From: Bacteroidales bacterium
GTDB taxonomy: Bacteria > Bacteroidota > Bacteroidia > Bacteroidales > UBA932
Length of the DNA stretch: 64,000 nt
Direction: 5' to 3'
Assembly (NCBI GenBank): GCA_017625535.1
Contig: JAGAKR010000004.1
Location: forward strand, 62,001-126,000
Part shown: positions 9,586 to 18,639 of the stretch, piece after piece
Position numbering within the stretch: position 1 is the first letter of the stretch
Layout of the letters: each line of letters opens with the position of its first letter
Translations under genes and position numbers: made by a program
The notes under the pieces: generated by a model
What the model was told of the DNA's origin: nothing
Seen by the model: only the letters and a program-made list of their open reading frames with translations
The model's database searches: none

Positions 9586-10516
9586 CGAGTTTCAGACGTG
9601 TCTCTTTGAAATCGGGAAGACATTTGAAATAATTGCTCAAGTGGCGGCGCATCTCAAGCACCCCCACCCTGTCCCCTTTTACAGAGATTGATTTTGCGAA
9701 GTGCTTCTTGGCCAGTTCCACCTTCTCCAGAACGGTAAGGGGCTGCATCTCTTCACCGTACTGCAGATAATGCTTCACCTCCTTGAATATCCACGGACGT
9801 CCGTAGGTTGCACGCCCTATCATTATGCCGTCCACCCCATAACGTTCAAATGCAGCTGCTGCACCCGGGCCGTCTGTAATGTCTCCGTTACCTATTATAG
9901 GTATATGCATCCTGGGATTCTCCTTAATCTTTCCTATGAGGGTCCAGTCCGCCTCCCCCTTGTACATCTGGCACCTTGTACGGCCATGTACGGTTAGGGC
10001 GGCAATCCCCACATCCTGCAGCCTTTCGGCCAATTCCACAATTATCTTGGAATCCTCATCCCATCCAAGGCGGGTCTTTACGGTAACGGGAAGTTTCACT
10101 GCCTCCACAACAGACTTGGTTATCTCCACCATTTTGTCGGGAAAACGCATCATTCCACTTCCTGCCCCCCTTCCTGCTATTTTGCTTACCGGGCATCCGA
10201 AATTTATGTCTATAATGTCAGGCCCTGCCCCTCCCGCTATTTGTGCGGCATTCTCAGCCATCCGGGCCGCCTCAACCATAGCCTCGGGGATATGGCCGTA
10301 AATCTGGATTCCTATGGGTTTCTCATATTCAAACGTAACAAGTTTTGCCAATGATTTCTTGGCATCCCTTATAAGTCCGTCAGACGAGACAAACTCCGTA
10401 TACATCATATCCGCCCCGAACTCCTTGCATATATAACGGAACGATGCATCTGTAACATCCTCCATCGGTGCCAGGAAAAGCGGTTTTTCTCCCAAATCCA
10501 GATTACCTATTTTCAT
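9515..10516 (-). CDS. dusB: tRNA-dihydrouridine synthase
   Basis: An FMN-dependent enzyme that reduces uridine to dihydrouridine in the tRNA D-loop. The 333-residue protein has the TIM-barrel start (LAPMEDVTDASFR), the catalytic-Cys motif INFGCPVSKI near residue 108, VKTRLGWDE, HGRTR and IGNGDI with the FMN phosphate-binding GVDGIMIGRATYGRPWIF. Length and motifs match the DusB/NifR3 group. A TAGATTTG -7-like box is visible at 10543-10550 on the minus strand. It converges with lpxK. Confidence 0.94.
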   Translation of the reverse strand: MKIGNLDLGEKPLFLAPMEDVTDASFRYICKEFGADMMYTEFVSSDGLIRDAKKSLAKLVTFEYEKPIGIQIYGHIPEAMVEAARMAENAAQIAGGAGPDIIDINFGCPVSKIAGRGAGSGMMRFPDKMVEITKSVVEAVKLPVTVKTRLGWDEDSKIIVELAERLQDVGIAALTVHGRTRCQMYKGEADWTLIGKIKENPRMHIPIIGNGDITDGPGAAAAFERYGVDGIMIGRATYGRPWIFKEVKHYLQYGEEMQPLTVLEKVELAKKHFAKSISVKGDRVGVLEMRRHLSNYFKCLPDFKETRLKLVTENDPAKVVELLDYVASRWGEF

Positions 10517-10555
10517 TATCTTTGTTCTCTATTAAAGACGCAAATCTACAAAATT

Positions 10556-11545
10556 ATGATGGAACCAAGAAAACTGAAAAGGATAGGGGTGCTCACCTCA
10601 GGCGGTGATGCCCCGGGGATGAATGCGGCAATAAGGGCGGTTGTAAGGACCTGCATATACCATAATATAGAGCCTGTGGGGATTATGAGGGGCTATCAGG
10701 GAATTCTGGACAAGAGGTTCATAGGGATGCAGTCCCACTCCGTTTCAAAAATAATAAACAAAGGAGGCACAATGCTCAAATCCAGCAGATGCCCGCAGTT
10801 CAAGGAAGAAGAGGTGCGCAGACAGGCAATATGCAACCTTAATGAGGCCGGTATTGAAGCACTTGTGGTAATTGGTGGTGACGGCTCGTTCAGAGGGGCC
10901 AATGCCCTGTATGAGGAGTTTGATTTTCCGGTAGTGGGGATACCGGGCACCATAGACAATGATATATATGGCACAGATTTTACAATAGGGTTCGACACTG
11001 CAATAAACACCGCAGTTGAAGCCATTGACAAGATAAGGGATACGGCAGATTCACACAACCTCCTATTTTTTGTGGAGGTAATGGGGCGCGATGCCGGTTT
11101 CATAGGGCTGTATACAGGTATTGCCACAGGTGCGGAACAGTGCCTGATTCCGGAATACCATACAGATGTTGACAAACTGTGCCAATATCTGGTTAATGAA
11201 AGGAGGAAAAACAAAACCAGCGGCATAATAGTGGTTGCCGAGGGGGATGATGCCGGAAGTGCACACGAAGTTGCGGCACAGGTAAAGGAGAGGCTGCCGC
11301 ATTATGACACCAGAGTTACAACTCTTGGTCACATACAGCGCGGAGGTTCCCCAACCTGCAACGACAGGGTTCTTGCAAGTGTCCTTGGAAACGGGGCTGT
11401 AGAGGCTCTGATGAAGGGATGGAGCGGAGTTATGGTAGGACAGACAAACGGCGGGATAACCTATACTCCTTTCAATCAGGCGTGCACAAGACACAATCTG
11501 ATAAATAAAAACTTATACGAAATTGCTCATATTTTGGCACTTTAA
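10556..11545 (+). CDS. pfkA: ATP-dependent 6-phosphofructokinase
   Basis: The committed step of glycolysis. The 329-residue protein shows the PfkA signatures in order: TSGGDAPGMNAAIRAVV (ATP site), VVIGGDGSFRGA, PGTIDNDI (active-site Asp; Thr here marks an ATP-type rather than PPi-type enzyme), EVMGRDAG and GHIQRGGSP. The start has two consecutive ATGs; the first is used. It is divergent from dusB with a 39-bp gap. The rplM promoter lies across its last codons. Confidence 0.96.
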   Translation: MMEPRKLKRIGVLTSGGDAPGMNAAIRAVVRTCIYHNIEPVGIMRGYQGILDKRFIGMQSHSVSKIINKGGTMLKSSRCPQFKEEEVRRQAICNLNEAGIEALVVIGGDGSFRGANALYEEFDFPVVGIPGTIDNDIYGTDFTIGFDTAINTAVEAIDKIRDTADSHNLLFFVEVMGRDAGFIGLYTGIATGAEQCLIPEYHTDVDKLCQYLVNERRKNKTSGIIVVAEGDDAGSAHEVAAQVKERLPHYDTRVTTLGHIQRGGSPTCNDRVLASVLGNGAVEALMKGWSGVMVGQTNGGITYTPFNQACTRHNLINKNLYEIAHILAL

Positions 11546-11563
11546 AAATTTTTGCTACCTTTG
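11533..11563 (+). promoter_or_regulatory. Bacteroidetes-type promoter for rplM-rpsI
   Basis: TTTG at 11533-11536, a spacer of exactly 19 nt, and TACCTTTG at 11556-11563 match the Bacteroidetes consensus TTTG-N19-TAnnTTTG. The -33 box lies inside the last codons of pfkA. The leader that follows has a small CCCC/GGGG hairpin (about 11566-11581) before the GTG start of rplM. Confidence 0.8.
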
Positions 11564-11623
11564 CACCCCCTTATATAGGGGAAAATCGCAACAAAATATA
11601 GTATTAACTTAAAAATCAACACA

Positions 11624-12076
11624 GTGGATTATCAAAGCTACAAGACAGTGTCGGCAAATGCACAGACCGTAACCAAAGAGTGGTTGGTGATTGACGCAAC
11701 TGATCTAGTATTAGGAAGACTTGCCAGCAGAATCGCATTGGTTCTAAGAGGCAAGAACAAGGCCAACTATACCCCACACGTGGACTGTGGTGATAACGTA
11801 ATTGTTATCAACGCAGAGAAAATCCGCCTTACAGGTAAAAAGTTGACCGACAAAGTGTATGTAAGACATACAGGTTATCCCGGCGGACAGCGTTTTGCAA
11901 ACCCTAAGGAGTTGCTGGTACGCAAACCAACCGCTGTACTTCAGGAGGCAGTAAGAGGTATGCTTCCAAAAAACAGACTTGGAGCAGAGTTGCTTCGTAA
12001 CCTTCATGTATATGCAGGTCCTGAGCACCCTCACCAGGCACAACAACCAAAAACAGTTACTTTTAACGAAATTTAA
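11624..12076 (+). CDS. rplM: 50S ribosomal protein L13
   Basis: A 150-residue L13. It starts at GTG (11624), which fits the conserved N-terminus (YKTVSANAQTVTKEW) seen in Bacteroidales L13; no nearer ATG keeps that segment. Core motifs DLVLGRLAS, RGKNKANYTPH and YVRHTGYPGG are present. rpsI follows after 9 bp as in most bacteria. Confidence 0.97.
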   Translation: MDYQSYKTVSANAQTVTKEWLVIDATDLVLGRLASRIALVLRGKNKANYTPHVDCGDNVIVINAEKIRLTGKKLTDKVYVRHTGYPGGQRFANPKELLVRKPTAVLQEAVRGMLPKNRLGAELLRNLHVYAGPEHPHQAQQPKTVTFNEI

Positions 12077-12085
12077 ACACAGAGC

Positions 12086-12472
12086 ATGGAACAAATCAAC
12101 GCCCTTGGAAGACGTAAAACAGCAGTTGCTCGCGTTTATGTGAACACAGGAAAAGGTAATATTACCATTAACGGTAAAGAGTTGAACTCTTATTTTGTAG
12201 AGGAGACTCTTCAGTTTATCGTTAAACAGCCACTTGAGGTAACAAACACTTTGGCAGAGTTTGACATCAAAGTAAACCTAGACGGTGGTGGAATCAAAGG
12301 TCAGGCAGAGGCTCTTCGTCTTGGTATTGCACGCGCTCTTTGCGCTATCAATGCTGAGTACAGACCAGCTCTTAAAGCAGCAGGCTTCCTAACTCGCGAC
12401 TCTAGAGAGGTTGAGAGAAAGAAACCAGGACAGCCAGGTGCACGCAGACGCTTCCAGTTCAGCAAACGTTAG
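12086..12472 (+). CDS. rpsI: 30S ribosomal protein S9
   Basis: A 128-residue S9 with [14 protein letters not shown] at the N-terminus and the conserved basic tail ending in SKR, which reaches the ribosomal P site. It is cotranscribed with rplM. The 187-bp gap to rpsB contains a probable structured leader. Confidence 0.97.
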   Translation: MEQINALGRRKTAVARVYVNTGKGNITINGKELNSYFVEETLQFIVKQPLEVTNTLAEFDIKVNLDGGGIKGQAEALRLGIARALCAINAEYRPALKAAGFLTRDSREVERKKPGQPGARRRFQFSKR

Positions 12473-12517
12473 TATTTTACAGGAAACTGCTTACATTATT
12501 GCACAGTTTGAATTTAA

Positions 12518-12620
12518 ATTTTTTGGGACTTCCCGGTTGGGAAACATCCCTTTTGGGAACTACCCTGAAAATTGTTCAGCTGCGGAAAATTTGAGGACCG
12601 GCACAGCCGCTACCCCAAAT
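12518..12620 (+). promoter_or_regulatory. Structured 5' leader of rpsB (candidate autoregulatory element)
   Basis: Between rpsI and rpsB I can pair TTTGGG (12522-12527) with CCCAAA (12614-12619), and CCGGT (12533-12537) with ACCGG (12597-12601). These enclose two small hairpins, GGG/CCC (12539-12550) and TTTTGGG/CCCTGAAA (12551-12570). GCGG (12582-12585) can also pair with CCGC (12607-12610), crossing the CCGGT helix as a pseudoknot. Such closed structures before rpsB would fit feedback control by S2. Inference from hand folding only. Confidence 0.45.
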
Positions 12621-12659
12621 TGACATAAAGAGATTTATAAAAAAGAAAAAACTTAAGAA

Positions 12660-13469
12660 ATGCCTAGAACAAATTTCCAAGACTTACTTGATGCAGGTTC
12701 GCATTTTGGTCACTTGAAAAGAAAATGGAATCCAAAAATGGCTCCATACATTTTTATGGAGAAGAATGGTATTCATATCATTGACCTGCACAAGACCGTT
12801 GTCAAAATAGACGAAGCAGCAAATATGATGAAACAGCTTGCACGTGCAGGCAGAAAGATTCTTTTTGTTGCTACAAAAAAACAGGCAAAAGAAATTGTTG
12901 CCGAGAAGGCTGCTGCTGTTAACATGCCATATGTAACAGAGAGATGGCCAGGTGGAATGCTTACTAACTTCCCTACTATCCGTAAGGCAGTTAAGAAGAT
13001 GAACACCATTGACAAAATGATTACAGACGGTACTTTTGACACTCTTGCAAAGAGAGAGAAACTTCAGATCACCCGTCAGAGAGCAAAATTGGAGAAGAAC
13101 CTTGGTTCAATCGCTGACCTTAACCGTCTCCCTTCTGCTCTATTTGTAGTTGACGTTCAGAAAGAGATGAACGCAGTTAAAGAGGCTAACCGCCTTAACA
13201 TACCGGTTATCGCTATGGTTGATACTTGTTGCGATCCTACCCCTATTGATTATGTAATTCCTGCAAACGATGATGCTGCAAAATCTATCGGCCTTGTAAT
13301 GGATGCACTTTGCGGTGCAGTGGCTGAGGGTCTTCAGGAGAGAAAGATTGAGAAGGAGAAAGAGAAAGAGGCATCTGCAGAGAAAGAGGGCGATGCTCCG
13401 GTAGCTAAAAAACTTCGTTCACGCAAACCTGCTGCAGCTGCAGAGGAGAAAGCTGAGAGTGCTGAGTAA
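12660..13469 (+). CDS. rpsB: 30S ribosomal protein S2
   Basis: A 269-residue S2. It has the typical N-terminus (LLDAGSHFGHLKRKWNPKMAPYI), the coiled-coil region and PTIRKAVKKM, and DLNRLPSALFVVD. The last ~45 residues are a low-complexity Lys/Glu/Ala-rich tail, usual in Bacteroidetes S2. It is followed after 24 bp by tsf. The start follows an A-rich stretch without a clear Shine-Dalgarno. Confidence 0.97.
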   Translation: MPRTNFQDLLDAGSHFGHLKRKWNPKMAPYIFMEKNGIHIIDLHKTVVKIDEAANMMKQLARAGRKILFVATKKQAKEIVAEKAAAVNMPYVTERWPGGMLTNFPTIRKAVKKMNTIDKMITDGTFDTLAKREKLQITRQRAKLEKNLGSIADLNRLPSALFVVDVQKEMNAVKEANRLNIPVIAMVDTCCDPTPIDYVIPANDDAAKSIGLVMDALCGAVAEGLQERKIEKEKEKEASAEKEGDAPVAKKLRSRKPAAAAEEKAESAE

Positions 13470-13493
13470 TTATTTTTTAAAGAAGTAGACATT

Positions 13494-14498
13494 ATGGAAA
13501 TTAAAGCTTCAGACGTTGCAAAACTACGCCAGATGACCGGCGCAGGTATGATGGACTGTAAAAAAGCTCTTGTAGAGGCTGAAGGCGACTTCAACAGAGC
13601 ACAGGAGATCATCCGCGAGAAAGGTAAACTGGTTGCAGCAAAACGTTCAGACAGAGAGACTACAGAGGGTAAAGTTGTAGCTCTTGTAAACGCAGACAAT
13701 ACTAAAGCTATCATTACTGCCCTTGGTTGCGAGACCGACTTCGTTGCCAAGAATGCAGAGTTCCAGGAGTTGGCTGGCAACATTGCCAAAGCTGCACTTG
13801 AGAACTTCCCAGCAGACCTTGCAGGTTTGATGGCTTGCTCATTCAACGGCCAGACTGTAGAGGATGCAATTACACAGCAGACTGGAAAGAGCGGTGAGAA
13901 ACACGCTGTTCCTTTCTACGCAAGCATTGAGGCTCCTTATATCGCATCATATATGCACGTTATCAACGGCAAACTTGCAGCTATCGTTGGTTTCAACAAA
14001 GTGGTTGCACCAGAGGTTGGTAAAGGAATTGCAATGCAGGTTGCTTCAATGAACCCAGTTGCCCTTGATGCAGAGTCAGTTCCACAGGAGGTTATCAACA
14101 ACGAACTTGCAGTTGCAGTTGAGAAGACCAAAGAGGAGCTTGTTCTTAAAGCAGTTGAGGCTGCACTTAAGAAAGCCGGCATCAACCCTTCACACGTAGA
14201 CAGCGAGGACCACATTGAGTCAAATATGGCAAAAGGTTGGATTTCTGCTGAGGATGCTGCAAAAGCACGTGAGATCAAAGCAACAGTTACTGCAGAGAAA
14301 ACTGCAGGTCTTGGCGCTGAGGAGGCTAAAATCCAGAACATCGCAAAAGGTAGACTTGGCAAATTCTTCAAAGAGAACACTCTTGTTGAGCAGGTATACC
14401 AGATGGGTGACGGCAAACAGACCGTTAAAGATTTCTTGGCTTCAGTAGACAAAGATGTTAAAGTTGTTGCATTCAAGAGATTCTCATTGAACGACTAA
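13494..14498 (+). CDS. tsf: Elongation factor Ts
   Basis: The nucleotide exchange factor for EF-Tu. The 334-residue protein has the UBA-like N-terminal domain (ASDVAKLRQMTGAGMMDCKKALVEAEGD is the region around residues 4-31) and the GCETDFVAKN motif of the core. The C-terminal module shows VYQMGDGKQTVKDFL. It ends the rpsB-tsf unit, and a strong terminator follows at 14521-14551. Confidence 0.97.
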   Translation: MEIKASDVAKLRQMTGAGMMDCKKALVEAEGDFNRAQEIIREKGKLVAAKRSDRETTEGKVVALVNADNTKAIITALGCETDFVAKNAEFQELAGNIAKAALENFPADLAGLMACSFNGQTVEDAITQQTGKSGEKHAVPFYASIEAPYIASYMHVINGKLAAIVGFNKVVAPEVGKGIAMQVASMNPVALDAESVPQEVINNELAVAVEKTKEELVLKAVEAALKKAGINPSHVDSEDHIESNMAKGWISAEDAAKAREIKATVTAEKTAGLGAEEAKIQNIAKGRLGKFFKENTLVEQVYQMGDGKQTVKDFLASVDKDVKVVAFKRFSLND

Positions 14499-14520
14499 TT
14501 TTAACACCACACAATAAAAA

Positions 14521-14551
14521 AAAGATGCCTTCACAAAAGGCATCTTTTTTT
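14521..14551 (+). terminator. Rho-independent terminator after tsf
   Basis: AAAGATGCCTT at 14521-14531 pairs with AAGGCATCTTT at 14537-14547 and is followed by a T run. The A run before the stem means it can also work on the minus strand. Confidence 0.9.
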
Positions 14552-14630
14552 GTATCTCCATGCAGTATTTCTACACTGCCGCCGTTTATAAAGAGAATGG
14601 TCATTTAAAAGTGCCTTACAAGGTACACTT

Positions 14631-14664
14631 AAGAAACGGGTGAAGCATAACTACTTCACCCGTT
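14631..14664 (-). terminator. Terminator of the pheA-tyrA operon overlapping the tyrA end
   Basis: CTTCACCCGT at 14654-14663 and ACGGGTGAAG at 14636-14645 form a 10-bp stem. On the minus strand the stem begins within the last codons of tyrA, the stop codon sits in the loop, and TTTCTT follows. Confidence 0.75.
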
Positions 14665-15466
14665 CCCTTACTCCATCCAGGAAGGCCTTCATACCTTCGC
14701 TGTCTTTCTTCTCCACTATTCCTTTAAGTTCATTCAGTTTGTCTATTATCCCCTGCAGCTGTCCGTTTGTATTAGGGTTGAAGAGTATCTCCGTAAGGAG
14801 ATAATCATCCTCGCTAAGCAACCCGTGGGCAATTGCCAGATGCTTCTTGAAAGTGGTTCCCGGAACCTCCTGATGTTTCATTATGGAACCGAATACAAGT
14901 GTTGAGGCAAAAGGTATTGAGAGGGAGTATGCCACCACTTCATCGTGCCCGTGGAATGTATATTCACGCACATTCAGTTTGAGGGAGGCAAAGAGGTCTC
15001 TGTAGAAGATCATTCCCATATAGTCTGTACCCTTTACCAGCACCTGACCGTCAGGGTCCTTCTGCTGAGGCTCATTTATTATGATTGCATTTTCGGTCTG
15101 CAGGTTGCCCAAATTGGCAAATGTAGGGCCGAACATAGGGTGCACAGATACATACCTGAACCCGCACCCCTCATAAAACTCCATAAGGCCCGTTTTAACA
15201 GATGCAATGTCTGAAAGAATACATCCTTGCGGAAGATACGGGATAACCTCTTTAAAGGCCTCTACGGTGTAACTGAGGGTAACACAATTTATGACAAGTT
15301 CAGGGGCAAACTCCTGCACCTGTTCTACAGTGGAAAACCTCAAGGCATTGTATATGAAACGCATTCTTTTGAGATCCTTCTCAAAAACCGCAATCTCATG
15401 ATTAAAGCTGAGCAGATCGGAGAAGAAAGAACCCATCTTTCCATTCCCCAGAATAAGTATCCTCAT
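14651..15466 (-). CDS. tyrA: Prephenate dehydrogenase
   Basis: Converts prephenate to 4-hydroxyphenylpyruvate for tyrosine. The 271-residue protein starts with a Rossmann fold (ILILGNGKMGSFF) and has the conserved active-site region HPMFGPTFANL around residue 112. There is no C-terminal ACT domain, so tyrosine feedback through ACT is unlikely. It is the last gene of the attenuated pheA operon, 34 bp after the DAHP synthase/chorismate mutase gene, and that gap carries one copy of the TTCCCGACA repeat (15479-15487). Confidence 0.9.
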   Translation of the reverse strand: MRILILGNGKMGSFFSDLLSFNHEIAVFEKDLKRMRFIYNALRFSTVEQVQEFAPELVINCVTLSYTVEAFKEVIPYLPQGCILSDIASVKTGLMEFYEGCGFRYVSVHPMFGPTFANLGNLQTENAIIINEPQQKDPDGQVLVKGTDYMGMIFYRDLFASLKLNVREYTFHGHDEVVAYSLSIPFASTLVFGSIMKHQEVPGTTFKKHLAIAHGLLSEDDYLLTEILFNPNTNGQLQGIIDKLNELKGIVEKKDSEGMKAFLDGVRERVK

Positions 15467-15500
15467 AATCCTATATTATTCCCGACAGAAATTCTCCAAT

Positions 15501-16556
15501 CTACAAGGCAAGCTGTATCCTTACAGACTCCTCGTGGATTGCCTTCATTATGGCAAAGACAAACTCTTTGTCCAGATTCATTGCCTCACCCATAGAGGCC
15601 CTCTTCTCCAGAATCTCGTTGTAACGCCCTGTCTGAAGCACAGGCATATTGTTCTCCTTCTTGTATGTGCCTATCTCCCTGGAAATCCTGTTCCTCTTTG
15701 CAAGGATTGCAAGGAGCTGTTCATCAATTTCATCTATCTGCTTGCGCAATACAGAGATATTCTCTGTTGTCTGTACATTCTCTCTCAAAACCAGCATTTT
15801 TAGTGTAAAATCCAATACTTGCGGGGTTATCTGCTGCTTGGCGTCGGACAACGCCTCGTCGGGATTACAATGTGATTCCACCATAAGGCCGTCGAACTTA
15901 AGATCCATTGCCTGCTGCGAGATTGGGGCAACAAGTTCCCTCTTTCCCCCTATATGGCTTGGGTCGCAGAACATTGTAATGTTGGGGTACCTGCGGCGCA
16001 GTTCAATAGGAATATGCCACAACGGAAGGTTCCTGTACATTTTCTGGTCGTACGTACTGAATCCGCGCAGAATCACACCCACATTGGTTACCCCTGCATT
16101 CACAAGCCTCTCCAGGGCCCCTATCCAGAGTTCAAGATCGGGGTTTACAGGGTTCTTCACCAGCACAGGTATATCTGTGCCCCTGAGTGAATCTGCCAAC
16201 TCCTGCATTGCAAACGGATTTGCCGCTGTTCTGGCACCAATCCAAAGGATATCTATACCTGCCTTTATTGCCTCAAACACGTGCGCTGCAGTTGCCACCT
16301 CTGTAGCCACCAGCATCCCTGTCTTCTGTTTCACCTCTTTCAGCCAAGGGAGACCCACAGTACCTACCCCCTCAAATCCCCCCGGTTTGGTACGCGGTTT
16401 CCAGATTCCAGCCCTGAATATCTTTACTCCATTCTTTGCAAGTTCCTGTGCCGTATTAAGCACCTGCTCACGGCTCTCTGCACTGCAAGGGCCGGCAATT
16501 ATAATGGGACGCTCAGAAGCGTCAATCCCAGGTAAAACCAATTTCTCAATTTCCAT
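15501..16556 (-). CDS. aroF: Bifunctional DAHP synthase / chorismate mutase
   Basis: Catalyses the first step of the shikimate pathway and the chorismate-to-prephenate branch step. Residues about 1-260 are a type I-beta DAHP synthase (IIAGPCSAES, FRAGIWKPRTKPGGFEG, KNPVNPD, FCDPSHIGG). Residues about 265-351 are an AroQ chorismate mutase (LRKQIDEIDEQLLAILAKR, GRYNEILEKR). The ATG at 16556 is chosen because the DAHP synthase N-terminus (MEIEKLVLPG) begins there; a frame extension to 16640 would run 59 bp into the aminotransferase gene. The fused mutase may make the synthase sensitive to prephenate or chorismate (known in family relatives). Confidence 0.93.
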   Translation of the reverse strand: MEIEKLVLPGIDASERPIIIAGPCSAESREQVLNTAQELAKNGVKIFRAGIWKPRTKPGGFEGVGTVGLPWLKEVKQKTGMLVATEVATAAHVFEAIKAGIDILWIGARTAANPFAMQELADSLRGTDIPVLVKNPVNPDLELWIGALERLVNAGVTNVGVILRGFSTYDQKMYRNLPLWHIPIELRRRYPNITMFCDPSHIGGKRELVAPISQQAMDLKFDGLMVESHCNPDEALSDAKQQITPQVLDFTLKMLVLRENVQTTENISVLRKQIDEIDEQLLAILAKRNRISREIGTYKKENNMPVLQTGRYNEILEKRASMGEAMNLDKEFVFAIMKAIHEESVRIQLAL

Positions 16557-16581
16557 ATCCTTAGTTTTTTCTTCCCGATAA

Positions 16582-17757
16582 TCAGTTAATTTCTTTTTCA
16601 ATCCTCTCAAGTGCCTTTGCCAAAGTCTCTTCATTGGCACAGAGGGATATCCTTATATAATTTTCCCCGTTTGACCCGAAAATGAATCCCGGGGTAATGA
16701 AAACCTTTGCCTTGTATAGCACATCATCACACACATCAACCCCTTTTCCGGCAACTTTTCCCCAAAGGAAGAGCCCCACCTGCCCCGGAGCCACCTCTGC
16801 ACCGACCTTCTCCAGGATTGCCTGTGCAAGGGCCTTGCGGGCCGCATATACCTTGTTCATCTTCTCATACCACTCCTTGGGCTGGCTGAGTGCCTCAACT
16901 GCAGCCAACTGAAGAGGACGGAACATTCCCGAATCCATATTGCTCTTTACCCTCAACACCCACTCCACAAACTGACTGTTGGATGCAAGCACTCCTATTC
17001 TCCACCCAGGCATATTGTGGCTCTTGCTCATTGAATTGAGTTCTATGCAGATATCCTTTGCCCCCTCCACACTCAGAATACTCAGAGGCTTGTCATTCAG
17101 GATGAAACTGTAAGGGTTGTCGTGGCAGATTATTATATTGTACTTCTTCCCGAACGCAACGAGTTTCTCAAACAATTCCACAGAGCCGTTTGCCCCTGTA
17201 GGCATATTGGGATAGTTGCACCACATCAGTTTTACCTCTTCCAGATTTATCACACCGTCCCTGTGCTGTGCCTCCAGGTCATCAAAATCGGGCTGCCAGC
17301 CGTTATCGGGAGAAAGGTTGTAATTTATGATCTTTGCCCCTACAAGTTTTGATACCGATGAATATGTAGGATAACCCGGATTTGGTACCAGTACGGCATC
17401 CCCTTCATTTATGAATGCCATTGAGATGTGCATTATACCCTCTTTGCTTCCCATAAGGGGGAGCACCTCATCTGCAGGGTTGAGTTCCACATTGTACCAT
17501 CTCCTGTACCACTGTGCAAAAGCCTCCCTCAACTGCAGTGTACCCACATACGGCTGGTAACCGTGTGCCTTGGGGTTCTCAGCCTCACAGGCAAGGGTAT
17601 CTGTAACCGCCTTTGCAGGGGGAAGGTCGGGGCTTCCTATACCCAAATTTATCACATCCGCCCCCTGGGCATTCATCTGTGCAATCTCTTTAAGTTTAAC
17701 GGAAAAGTAGTACTCCTGTACATTGCCTATCCTCTCTGCTGGAACTATCTGTTTCAT
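16582..17757 (-). CDS. PLP-dependent class I aminotransferase (probable aromatic aminotransferase)
   Basis: A 391-residue fold-type I aminotransferase. It has the substrate-binding NLGIGSPDLPP, GSKEGIMHI, the WCNYPNMPTGA motif, the Tyr/Asp pocket CHDNPYSF, the PLP lysine in SMSKSHNMPGWRIG, and the C-terminal Arg region RISLCANEE. The group includes LL-diaminopimelate and aspartate/aromatic aminotransferases. Its position between pheA and the DAHP synthase gene (gaps of 11 and 25 bp) argues that it transaminates phenylpyruvate or 4-hydroxyphenylpyruvate (inference from context). Confidence 0.88.
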   Translation of the reverse strand: MKQIVPAERIGNVQEYYFSVKLKEIAQMNAQGADVINLGIGSPDLPPAKAVTDTLACEAENPKAHGYQPYVGTLQLREAFAQWYRRWYNVELNPADEVLPLMGSKEGIMHISMAFINEGDAVLVPNPGYPTYSSVSKLVGAKIINYNLSPDNGWQPDFDDLEAQHRDGVINLEEVKLMWCNYPNMPTGANGSVELFEKLVAFGKKYNIIICHDNPYSFILNDKPLSILSVEGAKDICIELNSMSKSHNMPGWRIGVLASNSQFVEWVLRVKSNMDSGMFRPLQLAAVEALSQPKEWYEKMNKVYAARKALAQAILEKVGAEVAPGQVGLFLWGKVAGKGVDVCDDVLYKAKVFITPGFIFGSNGENYIRISLCANEETLAKALERIEKEIN

Positions 17758-17768
17758 AATTTCCTCCT

Positions 17769-18632
17769 TTATTGAACCGACTGTTCTCCCTCCATATATT
17801 CTCCCAGAATCTCAAAATCCTTTGTAAGCGGCAGTATGGCATCTATTGCCTGCCTGTACCTCTTGTAGTCTGTAAAGAGGAGGTTCACATAGAACTGGTA
17901 TCTCCACTCCTCCCCCACTATTGGCATTGACTGTATCATTGAGAGGTTCATATCATAGAATGATAGTACCGCAAGCACCTTTGAAAGGCTTCCGCTGGTA
18001 TGCGGGAGCGTAAATACCATTGAACTCTTGTTTATATCCTCCTGCTCCACACACAACTCCCTGAGTATTTCCGGCGCCACATCCTTGTTTGCCAGAATCA
18101 GGAAACGGGTAAAATTCCTCTTGTTTGTCTCTATACTGTCTGCCAGCACATTCATACCGTAAAGTTCCGCGGCACCTGCCGGACAAATTGCCGCGTGGTC
18201 TCTGAGATTGTTCTCCTTAATCCACTTTGCACTTCCGGCTGTATCCTCCTTCTCCACAAGTTTTACATTGGGCAAGGTATTGAGGAACTCTTCACACTGC
18301 ATAAATGCCATTGGATGTGTGTTTATCTCCTTTATATCCCCCACTTCCACACCCGGCATAGCCACAAGTGCGTGTGTAATCCTAAGTTTGTACTCCCCCA
18401 CAATCACCAGTTTGTTCTCCTTGAGTATCTTGTAGTTCTGCAGAAGGCTGCCGGCAATTGTATTCTCTATTGCCATAATTCCCAATACAGAAGGGTCCTT
18501 CACCACGTGCCCAGCCAATTCCTTGAAGGTATCGCAATCTATGGTCTGTATGTTGTCATTCTTGAAGAACAGTTTGGCTGCAATGTAATGGTTGCAACCC
18601 CCTATTCCCTGTATTGCCACTTTCCTTTTCAT
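17769..18632 (-). CDS. pheA: Prephenate dehydratase with ACT domain
   Basis: Converts prephenate to phenylpyruvate. The 287-residue protein has a PDT domain (KVAIQGIGGCNHYIAA, MAIENTIAGSLLQNY, ETNKRNFTRF with the catalytic Thr-Arg-Phe) and a C-terminal ACT domain from about residue 198 (HTSGSLSKVLAVL). The usual Phe-binding ESRP motif reads QSMP here, so allosteric inhibition may differ. The start at 18632 is chosen because family homology begins at MKRKVAIQG; a longer frame to 18674 would read through the terminator hairpin just upstream. It is the first structural gene of the operon and lies directly behind an attenuator. Confidence 0.93.
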   Translation of the reverse strand: MKRKVAIQGIGGCNHYIAAKLFFKNDNIQTIDCDTFKELAGHVVKDPSVLGIMAIENTIAGSLLQNYKILKENKLVIVGEYKLRITHALVAMPGVEVGDIKEINTHPMAFMQCEEFLNTLPNVKLVEKEDTAGSAKWIKENNLRDHAAICPAGAAELYGMNVLADSIETNKRNFTRFLILANKDVAPEILRELCVEQEDINKSSMVFTLPHTSGSLSKVLAVLSFYDMNLSMIQSMPIVGEEWRYQFYVNLLFTDYKRYRQAIDAILPLTKDFEILGEYMEGEQSVQ

Positions 18633-18639
18633 ATCCTGT

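Noticed and set aside
15649..16581. 310-residue ORF antisense to the DAHP synthase/chorismate mutase gene
   Set aside because: The minus strand encodes a full enzyme with intact motifs; the plus-strand frame has no recognisable domain and is a codon-bias shadow.
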